DNA from: Syncephalis fuscata
Taxonomy: Eukaryota; Zoopagomycota; Zoopagomycetes; Zoopagales; Piptocephalidaceae
Assembly: GCA_025786725.1 (NCBI GenBank)
Contig: JAHLTZ010000036.1
Coordinates: 186,001 to 250,000 of the forward strand
Direction of reading: 5' to 3'
Length of the DNA stretch: 64,000 nt
Shown: positions 45,248-57,985 of the stretch, piece after piece
How the letters are laid out: the number at the start of each line of letters is the position of its first letter
Position numbering within the stretch: position 1 is the first letter of the stretch
Notes under the pieces: generated by a model
The model's input: the letters and a program-made list of their open reading frames with translations, nothing else
Database searches by the model: none
Told to the model about the DNA's origin: nothing
Program-made: the position numbers and the translations under genes

Positions 45248-46105
45248 ATGACGAAAAGCGATTCCAGTGTCAGTGCTACGCATAGCCATAGTCAGTCGAG
45301 TAGTAAATACACTTTGAAGGCAGATCCTGCCGTTGTAGAAACGAAAGATCTAGAGAATGATAGCACTTTAGACTCTACGGATTTCATAGATCACCTTATG
45401 AATCCACGCAATGCCGCCATAGCAACTGGACTATTGCTAACTATTAGTGCTGGAGCATCGGCGCTTTTATTAAGACGCGGACCATCGGTGAAAGCAGGTA
45501 AATTAAACGTAAAAGATATAGCAATATAATAACAATAATGTAATAATGTAATAACTTACAAACGATGATATAGCACAATTACCAAAACATTTCAAACAGA
45601 TTCATGTACCAACAGCAACACCCACCAATTATAGCCATACCAAAACAGCTAATACAGATGAATTGGAGCCGTTTTCACCAGAGGCACGCCGGGTTGGTCG
45701 TTGGCTGGCTATCAAGGCCCTGCTTGCTGGATCTGCACTCTGTCTAACTGTAAGTTCTGCGGCAGCCTGGGTCGTGGGACGTGCATTGGGTGTTCACAAC
45801 GTAAGTAAAAAAATACTCATCGACACCAGCTTATTTATTAATAAACCTACGATTAGTTAAGGGAATTTTCTGATCTATGTAAGGAGCAAGTACCTATACG
45901 TGCAGCGCCGTTCCGACAGCTTATTTATCGCGGCGTCGACGAGACTGCGGCCAATGCCATTCCGCTATCTAGTGTTAAAGAGCTTGGCGATCAATTTCGC
46001 ATTGAATGGGAGCGAGAGAAGGCGAAACGACGCCAGGAACGTATGCCATCGCCAGCAAATACCATTGAAGACAATGAACATTCATTATCAAACAGCAATG
46101 CATAA
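45248..46105 (+). CDS. TMEM242: TMEM242-like mitochondrial inner-membrane assembly factor
   Basis: In animals TMEM242 takes part with TMEM70 in building the ATP synthase c-ring and complex I. Three exons (45248-45497, 45574-45800, 45857-46105) total 726 nt, 241 aa. Two hydrophobic segments are visible: NAAIATGLLLTISAGASALL at about residues 53-75 and LLAGSALCLTVSSAAAWVVG at about 125-148. The latter is followed by the family signature RALGVHNLREFSDLCKEQVP. The C-terminus is longer than in animals and has a charged helix (RIEWEREKAKRRQER). The match rests on the GRALGVHN...F block and topology; overall similarity is modest. Confidence 0.8.
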
Positions 46106-48717
46106 TAAATACTTGGCATTCTTATCGTTGTCTGTTTCATAGAGAATACTATGATGAATTGTCTGTAGACTGGCTAATGGACAAATAACCAACTGACTGA
46201 CTAACCGACTTGTTCGTTATTCATTGATTCTATTAAATGGGTTCTTTGTTTCACAGCATAATTGCCGACATTGACTTAATGGATCAGATAATTCATGCAA
46301 TTCAGTAAAACCTATCCGGTTATTCCGAATGGTTGTTTTCGTGGGATCAGATAAACGGATACAACAATTTATGGCTATCGGCTAAATTAGTCGACGATAC
46401 AGCTCGCTTCAGAGCATCTGATAAGACTCATTCTATCAAAGCATGAACGATAGACTGTCACCAGTCATGATTGACAGGCCTTTCGGCGCTTTAGCAGTAA
46501 TAACGCGCCAATGATTGCTGTTCTTGTAGTCAAACTATTGCTAGAAGCTTCCATTGTTATTTTCCGCCTATTTTACGCTCTATTCTTGCTAAACGAGTAG
46601 TACGCTGTCCAACCAGCTTGGATAAATTAATGTATTTGCACGTGTGAACCAGATCTGATAATTCAGCGAGCGACTGTCCGCCTACTTATGCCAGTGAATG
46701 TTGTAGCAAACTACAGTATTAATGAATAGACAATTGATTTATTTATATATTATTTATATATGACAGATACATAGTTGTATTCATAGTGTTATTTATCAAA
46801 TAGTCCGTTGATTATTCAGCAAACAAAACATCTAAGATGCTGTTAAAGGCATGACTCATCGGCGCTGATTTGTACTATCGGGGTAACTCGGAATAAACGC
46901 GGTGTTATTGCAAACAGTGCTGATTTATGACGAGACTGCCCCAATGAGGCAAATCAGCCAATTTGAGCTATCAGATGGAAAAAAACCTTTTTCTGGGACT
47001 TTCCATTTTTCCTTTCTATCAGATAAAATCAAGCCATAAAATAGCTAGCTACTTTAGCGTATCCGCTAATCGCACCTTTACATCGTTTATTCTAAGCAGC
47101 TACGCTCCCACTTTTTGCTTCTTTTTTCTTATTTGGTCAAACTTTCAAGTGTATGCATGTATGCATATCTGTAGCGATATTAGTAGCCTACTATCCATCC
47201 TTCTATCCATCTGCCACCCATCTACTATCTATCTATAGCGTTTTTTGCCTCTAAACTATCCTTGTATGCCATACAATTTTCACTCGCCTGCAATCACTTG
47301 ACCATTGCTCTACTTGGCACCTTTGACCAGCATACAACACTTACCCACGCACGCACCGTTTTTTATTCTTCCTGCAGCTACGGATACATGCTAGCTATTC
47401 CCCACGCGTGACCCATTGTGCATACAATCTGTCTGCATATATCGAACGGTAGTTTCCACGACGGGCGCTGTGTTATTGTTACCTTCACCATTAGTGGGAT
47501 AATAAGCTACTGTTTCTACGCTTCTTGCTCTATTCTACGCCTTGCATGGACGCTATTGTAAAGTCGATCACTTTTTATTGATTTATCCTACTTGTTTCAC
47601 TATAGTTAACGTCATCAGCCACGTTGACTATCACAAGCAAATAGCTATCATAATCGTTCTATTGATAGTACAAACGTGACAAAGGTATGTATCGGTGGTA
47701 TGTGCGCGTGTGGACTGCGTGGGTATCTCAGCTGCTTCCTGGGTGCATGTGCTCGCGAGTGCATGCACACTGCTAACTCTTACATATGCTGTTATCTTTT
47801 CTTCCCACTCCGCCTGTCGGTTTAGAAAGAAAGAAAGAAGCAGCATATGCTATTGTTAGCTGTGCTACTGCTGCTGCTGCCGTACTACTTGCTTCTACGA
47901 TAGTAGTTCGGCAAATGCTGTTGACCGGGAGTTTTGTTTCAAACTTAAAACTTTTTTTGCGTATGCACGTTGCCATTTGTCACTATTTCCATTGGGTATT
48001 GATGACCATATTCTTTTTTCTATTTCGCTTACTTAAATATCGACCTTTGCTTGTTCATATGCCATTTCCTGTATTGTTGTCTTTCTTTTGTGGTAGTGCT
48101 AATTTCTCCCTATTCAATCTACATCCCTTTTTAGTATTCATTGTTGTAGCTTCCAATTGCATCAGAGGCTATTGCACTGTGTCACTGCAACCTACAACCG
48201 TCCACCTACTACCTTCTTACTAGCCGACTCCCTTTGTCAACGCTATCAGGCGTCCTTTTTTGTTATAACAACAAATACCGTTGTTTAATTTCAAGCTGAA
48301 TTGTGTACGTGCATGTGTGGCAGTTTCACTACAACAATATTTGTGTGCAACAATATCTGTTGATTGTCTCTATATTTACACGCCAAATCCTCCTTGTGCG
48401 TTGCCTTTGTTCTTTATTCCAAACCGGTTTTCCTATAGTTTTTTAATTAGCCGTCTATTGTTTTATTTAGTGTGCTGTGCACGTATTTCATACATTGACT
48501 AACCAGTAACAACCTTTTAATAGATTCTATTGTTAGAAATCCATTCTCTGTTTGTTCAAAACCGGTTTTAGCCAGCCTATATTTTTATATATATATACTG
48601 TCTTTATCGTAATTGTCGCCGATTTTTGATCACCGCATTTTACAAATATCCAGCAATCTATTAGCAATTCATTAAGCAATCAATCCTTTAGCTTTCTACG
48701 GCCATAGCATTAATAAC
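46106..48717. other. Long gene-free region upstream of forkhead 2
   Basis: About 2.6 kb without a supportable gene; open frames on both strands lack motifs. It is likely the 5' regulatory and leader region of the forkhead gene. Confidence 0.5.
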
Positions 48718-50143
48718 ATGGAAAACGCACGCCTACTTTGCCTTGCTGATGCTGCTCAGCACATTAGCCGTGGATCAGCTACTGCTCCTTCTACTTATTC
48801 TACTTCTTCATCACCTGTATTACCACGACCTGGCTCAGTAGCTTTGCCACGGCCATACCCCTCTCTTCCCGCTGCTACTTCATGGGATCAGCCTTGCTTG
48901 GCACCATTTGAACCTCGTACCGATATATCTTTACCGCCTATTTCCTCTTTTCTATCTTCATCTTATACTGGCCAAGTACATTCGGCTATTCATCATACAC
49001 GTGATGCTGATATATTACGCTCATTTACACCATCACCAAAGATGTCGCCAGCCAGTGGTGGTTCATCTGGTTATGCATCGCCACTAATGCTGCCACAGCC
49101 TAGTTTGAGACTTACTACACCTACATCGTGTACTGCATATTCGCCAAGAGCATCGCCTATTCCATCTCGTCAGGACATGATGGATTGTGATAGCGATGCC
49201 AGTACACCACCACCAGCACGCATATTTGTATCTCCCACCGCCAATGTTGATGTATCAGGTCAATGCTATTTGCCATCACCTCATCCAAGTCCAAATCTAC
49301 GTGCCAATGATCGCGAATCAACTAGTGACTCTGTAGATAGCTATTCCTCAGATGTGGCATCTAAGACTTTACTACAACGAGCAAATGTTAAAGCAGGCAA
49401 TGTGACTCGTCGCCGTCGCCGTCCACCCTTCTCATACGCTTCTCTTATTGCCCAGGCCATTCTATCGGCACCAAGCCGTCAATTGACCCTTCGTGACATT
49501 TATCAATGGCTCATGGATCGTTATCCAACTCTATATCGTGCTGATGACAGCAGCTGGCAGGTGAGTTTACTAATCAACATTTTACCTAGTAACGTGTATA
49601 CTAATAATCATTTATTCATTATAGAACACTATTCGACACAACCTGTCATTAAACAAATGCTTCTGCAAGGCACCCCGTCAATCAGATGAAACCAGCCCAT
49701 TATCCAACAAAGGAAAGGGCGGATATTGGTGCATCAATGATATGTATTTACCATTGTTCCGTGACGGTCAATGGCAGCGGGCCACTGATTTGGAACCAGA
49801 AACTGGCCGACAAGTGGCCGGCCTACTACGTGTTCGTGGTGGTGTACCTCGTAAACATTCGTCCTCGATCACTGCTATGCCCAAAATGAATGCTATTAAC
49901 AGCGTACCCGCTTTAACACCATCGTCTCCTATTACAAAGGATATTGACATGAGACGCATGTCAATGGATCGGCAATCAACGCCCATGCAATCACCATCAC
50001 TCTCTCCTTGCCGTACACCGGTGACACCTCCCATGTCGTTGACCGATATTGAGACTGTACATTCAACAAAGCCAACTAGAATGTACACACCAGAAAACCA
50101 ACACCACTCAGCTTCATTCCGTATTAATCATTTGCTTAATTAG
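48718..50143 (+). CDS. Forkhead transcription factor 2
   Basis: Two exons (48718-49560, 49625-50143) give 453 aa with an intact frame. The forkhead domain begins at about residue 236: [57 protein letters not shown], then a longer-than-usual insert ([17 protein letters not shown]) and YWCIND. The intron falls between WQ and NTIRHN, in the DNA-recognition helix and in phase 0, exactly as in forkhead 1. Pro/Ser-rich flanks with many SP/TP sites ([17 protein letters not shown]) suggest CDK or MAP-kinase control, as in fungal Fkh/Sep1 proteins. Targets are unknown. Confidence 0.92.
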
Positions 50144-51306
50144 TAGACCAACATGTTTGTATGTATATAGATATACACTGCATGAGTCTGTCTGGCCATT
50201 CAAGGCCATCTTTCTCCTTCTATCTGTTTACGTATTATCGATCTTGTTTGTAATCTTAACACTTGCTTTTATTACCAATTATTTTATTTTGTGCTGCACT
50301 TTTGTATACTGCATGTGTGCGCTAACAACAACAACAACAACAATGCCTTTCAATTAACATTACTATTTCCCTTAGTTATTTGTTGCTATGTGTGTGTGTG
50401 TACTTTGTCATCTTATTTTGTGTAAATACATTGTTACATAAATAATAATGATGTTGATGATGGACTACACATAGTATATAACAGGTCGGGATGTTATTTA
50501 TGCACTATTAATAAATTAACTACATAATTACTTAATTGATATTGGGAGCTACTTCACTTTGCGTCTTACATTTTTATTTACTCATTTCATCATTATTCCA
50601 TGCATAATATTGCATCTAACATTAATTAATTCATGTGTAATTATTGCTACAATAATGTAATTAATAAGTTATCTTTATTATTGTCATTATGATATAAATT
50701 GCTCAAAATGTCATTTATTTAGTCAGATTGACTATGGAAAAGTGGTTATTTAATAAACGACATTTATAATAATTATATTAATACTGATCTTACATCATAA
50801 ATATGCCTCAGATGCAATAGTAGAATATTAGAAAATAGAAGAGACCATTTAGATACAATAATACATGTTGTACATAGATGCAACAACAACGAATGCAGAA
50901 TGACATGGAATCGCGATCATATGGCTTCTATTAATATTCGGTCAACCTTTCTACACATGGCCAAGAACAATAATAATCGGCCTTAAATGTTTCAAAGAAA
51001 TGAAATAATATGTACATTATGTATTTAAATTAATTTATTAACAATATTTTAATAAAAAGTAATTAACCATGTTGTGTATACTAACAACATGACTCTGACT
51101 GGAACAAACTTTGGGGACAGTCTTTAGCACACATATTCAATATTAATATTTTTATACTAGTTATAGTATCTAATTTAAAACACACAAGCACACCTTTATA
51201 TTTTCCTTTGTTCATTCTTGTTCTTGTTCTATTTATAACGTTACTACGACTAGATAATAGTCGTTTATCTTCTTTGTTGTACTTGCGTCATTACTAGTGA
51301 TCAGCT
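50144..51306. other. Intergenic between forkhead 2 and PPG1
   Basis: 1.2 kb of AT-rich DNA with a CAA run at 50325-50342 and a GT run near 50390. No gene is seen. Confidence 0.5.
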
Positions 51307-52741
51307 ATGGGGTTTGACTTGGATAGCTGTATCAGCACACTGATGAAGCGTAATCTATTGGCTGAATCGGTTATACGTGAGATTTGTGCCAAGACAAAGG
51401 AAGTTTTGATGAAAGAAAGCAATGTCGTCCGTATAGAGACGCCAGTAACGGTCGTGGGCGACATTCATGGGTAAGTACATTTAATGCGCTATAATCGTGT
51501 ACTGTATAGATACTTATAACAACAACTTGTATAGGCAATTCCACGATTTACTTGAAATATTTCGTATTGGTGGCAAGTCGCCCGACACAAATTATCTTTT
51601 TCTTGGTGTGTGTGTGTGTGTGTGTGTTTGTGCTTTATGCATAGATCATGGTGTAGATGGCGTTTATTAACTAAGGTTTGAATGTACATAGGAGACTATG
51701 TCGACCGTGGTTATTTTAGCGTAGAGACGATATCTTTATTAACATGTTTAAAGCTTCGTTACCCAAAGCGTGTACATCTAGTACGTGGAAATCATGAAAC
51801 CAGAGCAGTTACTCAGGTAATGTCTACTACGTTCAATGTTATTGTAACTCTAAAGTCAATGGTTAATTAGACTTATGGATTTTATACGGAATGTATGCGT
51901 AAATACAATAGTAGTGCCGAAGTTTGGAAGTGCTTTACCGATATGTTTGATTACTTGACGCTCTCAGTTGTTATTGATGATAGTATATTTTGTGTACACG
52001 GAGGTATGTTGTAATAGCAGTTAATGTATATTAACATGGATATCTAATAATTTTCTACACGATAGGCTTATCGCCTTCGATCAAGACAATCGATCAAATT
52101 ATTGTTATTGATCGATTTCGTGGTAAATATATACTACAAATGATAGATTATTTTGTTACTAAGCAGTGGTATTTGAATGATTTGAATCAATAGAAGTGCC
52201 GCATGAAGGTCCAATGGCTGACTTGGTTTGGTCAGATCCTGATCCGGACAAAGAGGACTACATAGTATCGCCGCGGTAAGTTTTTGTCGATTAATGGCGA
52301 ATAATTGATTGGTATACTAACTAGTAATATAGAGGTGCTGGTTACTATTTTGGCAGTGCAGTAGTACAACAGTTTCTGCATATGAATAATATGTCACATA
52401 TATTGCGAGCACATCAACTTTGCATGGAAGGTTATACGGTAACGATGAAAATAAGAATAATATGTGATTATTTGTACATTTATACATGCTAATACTAGAC
52501 ACTAGGTGCTATTTAATGATCAGTTATCTACTGTGTGGTCAGCGCCTAATTACTGCTATCGTTGCGGTAATAAGGCCAGTATTTTAGAAGTGAGTCCCTC
52601 GTTAGAACGTTTTTTCAATGTATTCGATGCAGCACCGGACGAAGAGCGGGAATTAGTACGTGAGGCCAATAAGCGACAGGTAAGACATTGGTGTTTATTG
52701 ATTCACTAAATATTTATAAATAGGCCGAGTATTTCTTATAA
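51307..52741 (+). CDS. PPG1: PP2A-like Ser/Thr phosphatase Ppg1
   Basis: There are nine exons: 51307-51470, 51535-51605, 51692-51816, 51871-52003, 52066-52122, 52194-52275, 52333-52438, 52506-52679 and 52724-52741 (930 nt, 309 aa). All PPP metal/catalytic motifs are present: GDIHG (51-55), GDYVDRG (79-85), RGNHE (110-114), then [24 protein letters not shown] and [14 protein letters not shown]. The C-terminus EYFL matches the methylated tail of PP2A-type enzymes. The stretch [20 protein letters not shown] then [13 protein letters not shown] and [20 protein letters not shown] follow yeast Ppg1 more closely than PP4 or PP6/Sit4. Ppg1 works in a STRIPAK-like complex in yeast. The donor of intron 2 lies inside a GT microsatellite (51606-51627). 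Confidence 0.95.
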
Positions 52742-53305
52742 GCTGCGTCTTTCAAAAGTTTACAGCGCTGTACTTGTAAAGCTGTGCGTGTCTGTGTGCA
52801 TATCTGTTATCTTCGACTCGTTCATTATACGGCAGTTTGTTTTTTGCTATTATTTCAGCAACGTAATACAAATAGTCAAGCACACAATGTTGCTAATGAA
52901 TTCTATTAATGTTGGGCAAAGATTAAAATGATTAATTTTACAAGTATTGGTAATTATTTTAAATATTTTAATAATTCAATCATCCATTAGTATTACTATA
53001 TCGCCATTTAATGTATTTTATTGTTAGTTTAAATTGTATTTTATTAAAACATTTGTAATTAAATAATTTAATTTATTATTGAAGTAGCCTATGTTATTTA
53101 TTACTGATAGATCTAGAGCGACTGAGATTAACATGAGATAATATAAGAGCGCATATACTAAATATATTTTATCTTTGTTTCTAAAGCAAAATGAATGCAA
53201 ACACCAGCACTGCTATTTAATTTTAGATTTATATGATAAAGCAGATAGCTTAAAATAGAGAAAAATAAAAAATTATTTTGTGTCAATGATGCAAATAGTA
53301 GCTTA
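52742..53305. other. PPG1 3' flank
   Basis: AT-rich, with no gene seen. Confidence 0.5.
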
Positions 53306-54093
53306 GCACTAGTTATTTATATCGTTATCAAGTAATTAAATAATAAAAACAATAATGATATTGGAACGATATCATTATTATTTGTGAAATACATACATAA
53401 TTGCATAGAGTATACCAAAATTTAACTACAATGTTAATAAATGGTATATGTTTAGAAAGTGAAATGTTATAAAATAGATGGCAAGTTGTGCAGTTAATAT
53501 AAATGAATCTGCAATACTGTGATATAAAATATTAATACCACAGTAATGAATGTAATAAAGATAGATGCCATTATTATAGTGCAACAATTTTGTTCCACTA
53601 GATTCAATTACTAGACATGTTATTGTGTAAACAAAATAAAGAACGATTCTGAATAAAATTAAATGCATATGTCTATTAAGACTATCAGTTAAGCACATTT
53701 TATAGGAATATAATGTTGGATACTTACACAGTGATTTAAAGCAAGCCTGAAGTTAAAAGAAACATAGTAGCAATAAAGCTAAGCAAGATGTGGGAGTCAG
53801 AAAGCGAAAAATGAAAGTTGCATTCAACCTACGCCTTTTTATAATAAATTACGTTCATTGGTAAAATGGCGTGTATAGTAATAGTATTCATAAAGTATAA
53901 CAAATATCATTTTGTTCCCAAATAAATTATTAATATAAGCATGTTTATTAGTGAAGCGATGAGTATAATAAGAATTATTATCATAGAGTATATAATCAGT
54001 ATAGTTACAAATCAACAGCGATGCATTGTACAAGGTATAGCAACAGCACATTAAACTATATAAATAAATGGATACTATAATCGTTTGTTCATC
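53306..54093. repeat. 3'-flank repeat of DPBB copy D
   Basis: Nearly identical to 31857-32640 (copy A flank), in the same orientation. It is separated from its gene by the 664-bp inserted element at 54098-54761. Confidence 0.88.
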
Positions 54094-54097
54094 ATGT

Positions 54098-54761
54098 TGT
54101 TACTATTCCACTAAGAGTAGAATAATAAACGGATTACTAATATTATGCTTGGTCTTGAGTGACCTATAATGTTAGTAATTAGGTTATCTAAGACTTACTT
54201 AATTGTTTTTATCAATAAAGATTATTAACCTTTAATTAATAATTTCCACAGCAGTAGAATAAATGATTAGAATAGTGTTAGCTCAGATAAAAAGATCAGT
54301 TCAGTCTAGCAATCACTGCAAGACTGAAATGATCAAAAAGGTTCAAAATTTAAATAAAATAAAAAAGAATTTAAACCAAGATAAGATAATGTTTATTAAG
54401 ATTAAAAATATGGCTGCCATTTTATAGCAAATGGTCTTGGATATTACGAAGGAAGAACTTGAACAACTTGTCTGTTCAATTTCTTCTTCCGGCAATATGG
54501 GGCTAGTTTTACTGTAATAAGTAATATGGAGCCGTGAACTGCAAGTATTTATAGGCACTGTGTTTCTTGCCAAGAGTTAGGAACGATTGTAGTGTTGGGA
54601 TCGTCGTGGCTTAACCGAAAGAATGGCCATCTTTTACTAGGACCCTGACTATTACCGGAAATGGGAATAGTCACGTGATGAAGTTATTGCTAATTAAGTT
54701 TTCTACCAAATATGGTAAATAACGCAACTTACACCACAATTATACTGGTGAAATAGTAACA
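54098..54761. mobile_element. Probable solo LTR (TG...CA, 4-bp target duplication)
   Basis: A 664-bp insertion begins TGTTACTATTCCAC and ends GTGAAATAGTAACA: inverted ends of 14 bp with one mismatch, opening in TG and closing in CA. It is flanked by a direct repeat ATGT (54094-54097 and 54762-54765). The same site in copies A, B, C and E is uninterrupted (CATCATGTGTTTATTC), so the insertion and its target duplication can be read directly. No transposase, integrase or long reading frame lies inside. TG/CA ends and a 4-bp duplication fit a retrotransposon solo LTR; a non-autonomous DNA transposon (MITE) is the alternative. Confidence 0.8.
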
Positions 54762-54845
54762 ATGTGTTTATTCATTTGTCATATATATGTTTGCGAGGAC
54801 CAGCCTAGCAATGTTAATCTATCTACATTTATAGTTGTATACTTT

Positions 54846-55696
54846 TTAAGAATTATTTTTTTGCTTTTTGCCGTCAGAACTCTTTTTGGAGTCGTCATAG
54901 CTTTTGTCGCTTCCATTTTGTTCTTTATTATCCTTCTTCTTACCCTTTGACTTTTTGTCACTGCTCTTGCCATCACCGTTATGCTTGCCGGAATCGCTGT
55001 TGTTATCCGATTTCGAATTGCCATTACTGTTATCTTTACTGTTGCTATTTGACTCCGAACTGTCAGCGCTATCCCCTTCAGTCTTGCTGTTACCAGAATC
55101 TTTCTTCTTTCCATGACCTTTTCCTTTCTTAATGTTAGAGTCGCTTCCAGTAGTGCCATTCGTGTCACTGGATCCATCTGATTCTTTATCTTTAGACGAG
55201 GTTGCTGGTTCGGTAGTATTGCTGCCGCTTGACGAGCCAGAGCAGTCGACAAACTTCCATTGGGCGGCCAATTCACCAACGCTCCTTTTGGCTACTTTAT
55301 CAAAAGCAGCTGGACTAAGATCTATATGACCACTGTTACATGCTAAGAATAATAATTAGTATTGTTTTTTAAACTTAATAAAAAATACTTACATTCACAC
55401 TTATCAACAATTTTGACCACAACGCTACCAAGAGGTCCAGTGACTTCAGCACAGCGACCGCACACTGGTGACTTTTCAGTATCTTTATCATTGCCAAAGT
55501 CGGATTTTCCTAAAGCTGCTACCATGTCACTTGAGCTAGAGGACTTGCCGGAGCAGGCATCGTTACTTGGCGTATAATAGGTAATAATACCTCGTCGCTC
55601 AAAATGATTGACTTGGAATGCTCGTGGATAATGTCTCTTGGCAGAGACAATCACAGCGAGACTGAAAAGAAATAAAGCAGAAGAAGCAATACGCAT
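54846..55696 (-). CDS. Secreted RlpA-like/expansin-like DPBB protein, copy D
   Basis: Exons 55393-55696 and 54846-55342 total 801 nt, 266 aa, in an intact frame. The signal peptide is MRIASSALFLFSLAVIVSA. The barrel domain is closest to copy A in its first half (YTPSNDACSGKSSSSSDMVA, CGRCAEVTGPLGSVVVKIVD) and has SGHIDLSPAAFDKVAKRS and AAQWKFVDCSG. The tail is about 125 residues of Ser, Asn, Lys, Asp and Gly (for example DSADSSESNSNSKDN) and ends KKQKNNS. This is much longer than in copy A and resembles the tail of copy E. The 3' flank is interrupted by the solo-LTR-like element. Confidence 0.88.
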
Positions 55697-55904
55697 TTTG
55701 ATGAATAGACTTTGTTAGTAAGTGTCGTTGTATAGATAGTTATCTTGCTATCGCGCTGCTGTTAATTGTGGTGTTCTGTGTTTGATTGCGGTGCCTGTCC
55801 GACTGTTCTTATGAATGGTATAAAAAGATGATGAAGTTGTAATGACTTGGTCACTATGGCTGTGTGTGGGATGATGTTGTAAAGTTATTTTGTAAATCTA
55901 TGGC

Positions 55905-55916
55905 CTTTATTTAAAT
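55905..55916 (-). promoter_or_regulatory. TATTTAAA box upstream of copy D
   Basis: CTTTATTTAAATA about 213 bp before the ATG, at the shared position. Confidence 0.4.
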
Positions 55917-56739
55917 AAGAAAGTTGTATTGACGTTAAAAGTGTTTTCTATACTATTTTTAAAACATGCATCCATCCATTTGGTGACACTACTATTGGTT
56001 TCGCCAACAGGTCTCCTAACCTGTGTACCATTGCTATAATTGGTAATATGAATTACCTAGCACCCGTTTCCTACACTTGTAATAAATATTTGTTATTCAT
56101 ACGTATGCAATATTTTTTATTTACACAAAATATGGATATATAGCTAATTAGCGTTTATTAGCAAATAAATATAACTAAATGTTTACGCTATTCTACACAC
56201 AATATACATTTGATAATTGGTATATTGTATTGATTTGAACATATCATTCATTACACTGTGTTCGTGTCAATTTTTAGAGCTGTTTCAGCCAAGTACGCAA
56301 ATCTATTGTTTTAAGAAATTAAAACTGTTTTATGGCTATTGCCATTATAGTCAAATATACTTATTTCCTAACTCTTACAATTGCCTTTTATTGCATTACT
56401 ATAATCGGCTAATATGACACATCTATATTCCAAATACCAACATCCAATGATGATTTATCTATTATTATATTCGCTGGTACTAGCCCTACTGCTATCAACA
56501 CATGTCAGTGATCTACGTGCTGATCAAACAGCACACAGTAGTGGGTAGCGAAGTGGGGCATATCCTATTTCTATATGCTGTAGCTGTACCATATTAATGC
56601 TAAAATAGATACAGATTTATTGATGCAAGGCGTATATATCAATAAAACGCAATGCAGTTTCATAAGCATTAGTGTTAGAACAAAAGCATTGTAATATATA
56701 TAGCAAACATTTATTTGCATTTGTTCGCATTAGCACCTT

Positions 56740-57115
56740 TCATACCAATTATTTAGTAATTTCGTACTGACTTGGGAGATATACTTGACGTTATGTGAAA
56801 ACACACCGGCAATTGGAATACGATCATCTTTAGCCAGATAGACATGACGATCACGCTTCAATGTCTCAACTTGGACAGGCTTCAAACCAAAGCAGCGGAG
56901 CATACCAATTTAATCTTTGCTATGAGGTCAGTTAAGTTTTGGGCCAAAACCATTGATTAAATAGTCATACAGCTGGATATATATAGAAATGAGACTTTTG
57001 CCCATCGTCTTAGCTTTACTGAGTTTTAAGGAAGAACATAGGTAATAAAGAAGTATAATAATATGTAATGTTTGATTTATTTATAACCATCTACCGTTCT
57101 TGGCGCAAAGCATTA
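56740..57115 (-). pseudogene. Decayed AAT 3' end (copy D side)
   Basis: This is a diverged copy of the aminotransferase last exon, its intron and the very end of the preceding exon (compare 34668-35050). Recognisable pieces on the plus strand include ACACCGGCAATTGGAATACG and GATCACGCTTCAATG, plus the splice region before CGTTCTTGGCGCAAAG. Several substitutions and small losses break the frame (for example the stop TTTAGTAA, and loss of the ALAQAMYE region). It cannot be functional. It is clearly older than the fragments at 39 kb. Confidence 0.85.
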
Positions 57116-57985
57116 TGTGCAATATGCTAATTGTGTTGATAGTTGAGCACATAACAGTAGAAGAGTTAAAAATACTGTATGTATGATTGTTGAACAGATT
57201 TATAGTAGTATAAACTGCTAGTGATAGTATAATAAGTAATGTTTTACAACAAAGTGAATAATCAAGCCTTAGCAGTATGTAATCAAACATAATAAAATGC
57301 TAATTGAATAAACATTCGCCATGTTAGCGAAAGTGCTGACAAACAAGACAAAAATAAAGAATAACATTACGACGACGTGGTATGAAAAGTATTTACATTT
57401 GAACTAACGTTAGTCAACTACTAGCACTAACTAACTAACTAATATATAGAGTTTATAAGTTTATTTAATGAATGTTGTTAAATATGAAGAAAAATAAAGA
57501 GAAATGTGATGACGTAGATTGTAAACTGTGCAGCTAATATGGGTGAATATATAATAACGTGTTATAAAATATTAATAATATAGTAATAAATGTAATAGCT
57601 ACCATTATTATAGAACGCGCTCATTAGTAAAAATGTTTATTAAAAGAATAGATAAATACGAATAAACTTAGCACTTTTACTAAATGTCCTCGTTGCTACA
57701 TCAAAACTGACTTGTATCAAAATGAAAGGTGGCATTACAATAATATACATTACCTATAATGGTCATACAACGTGTTCAAAGTATTTTATTATATATTAAT
57801 AGGAACATAATGAACAACGAAAGAAGAGAAATACTTTTTGAATACTAGATTACGTCTATATTGCCAGTACAGATAAAAAATGAAACAAAAGGGGCATTAG
57901 GCCAAGTTTCCGGTAATGGTCACTTCATAACGTAACACCTGTTTCCTTTATTCCATTTGTAAACTTTCAAGTAATTCTTTTAATA
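57116..57985. other. Intergenic with remnant of another DPBB 3' flank
   Basis: About 57515-57730 is a diverged relative of the DPBB 3' flank (compare 32030-32400: shared GTGCAGCTAATAT-like, ATAAAATATTAATA and CCATTATTATAG segments, then AAAATGAAAGG-GCATT). No DPBB gene remains next to it. The rest is AT-rich. Confidence 0.5.
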
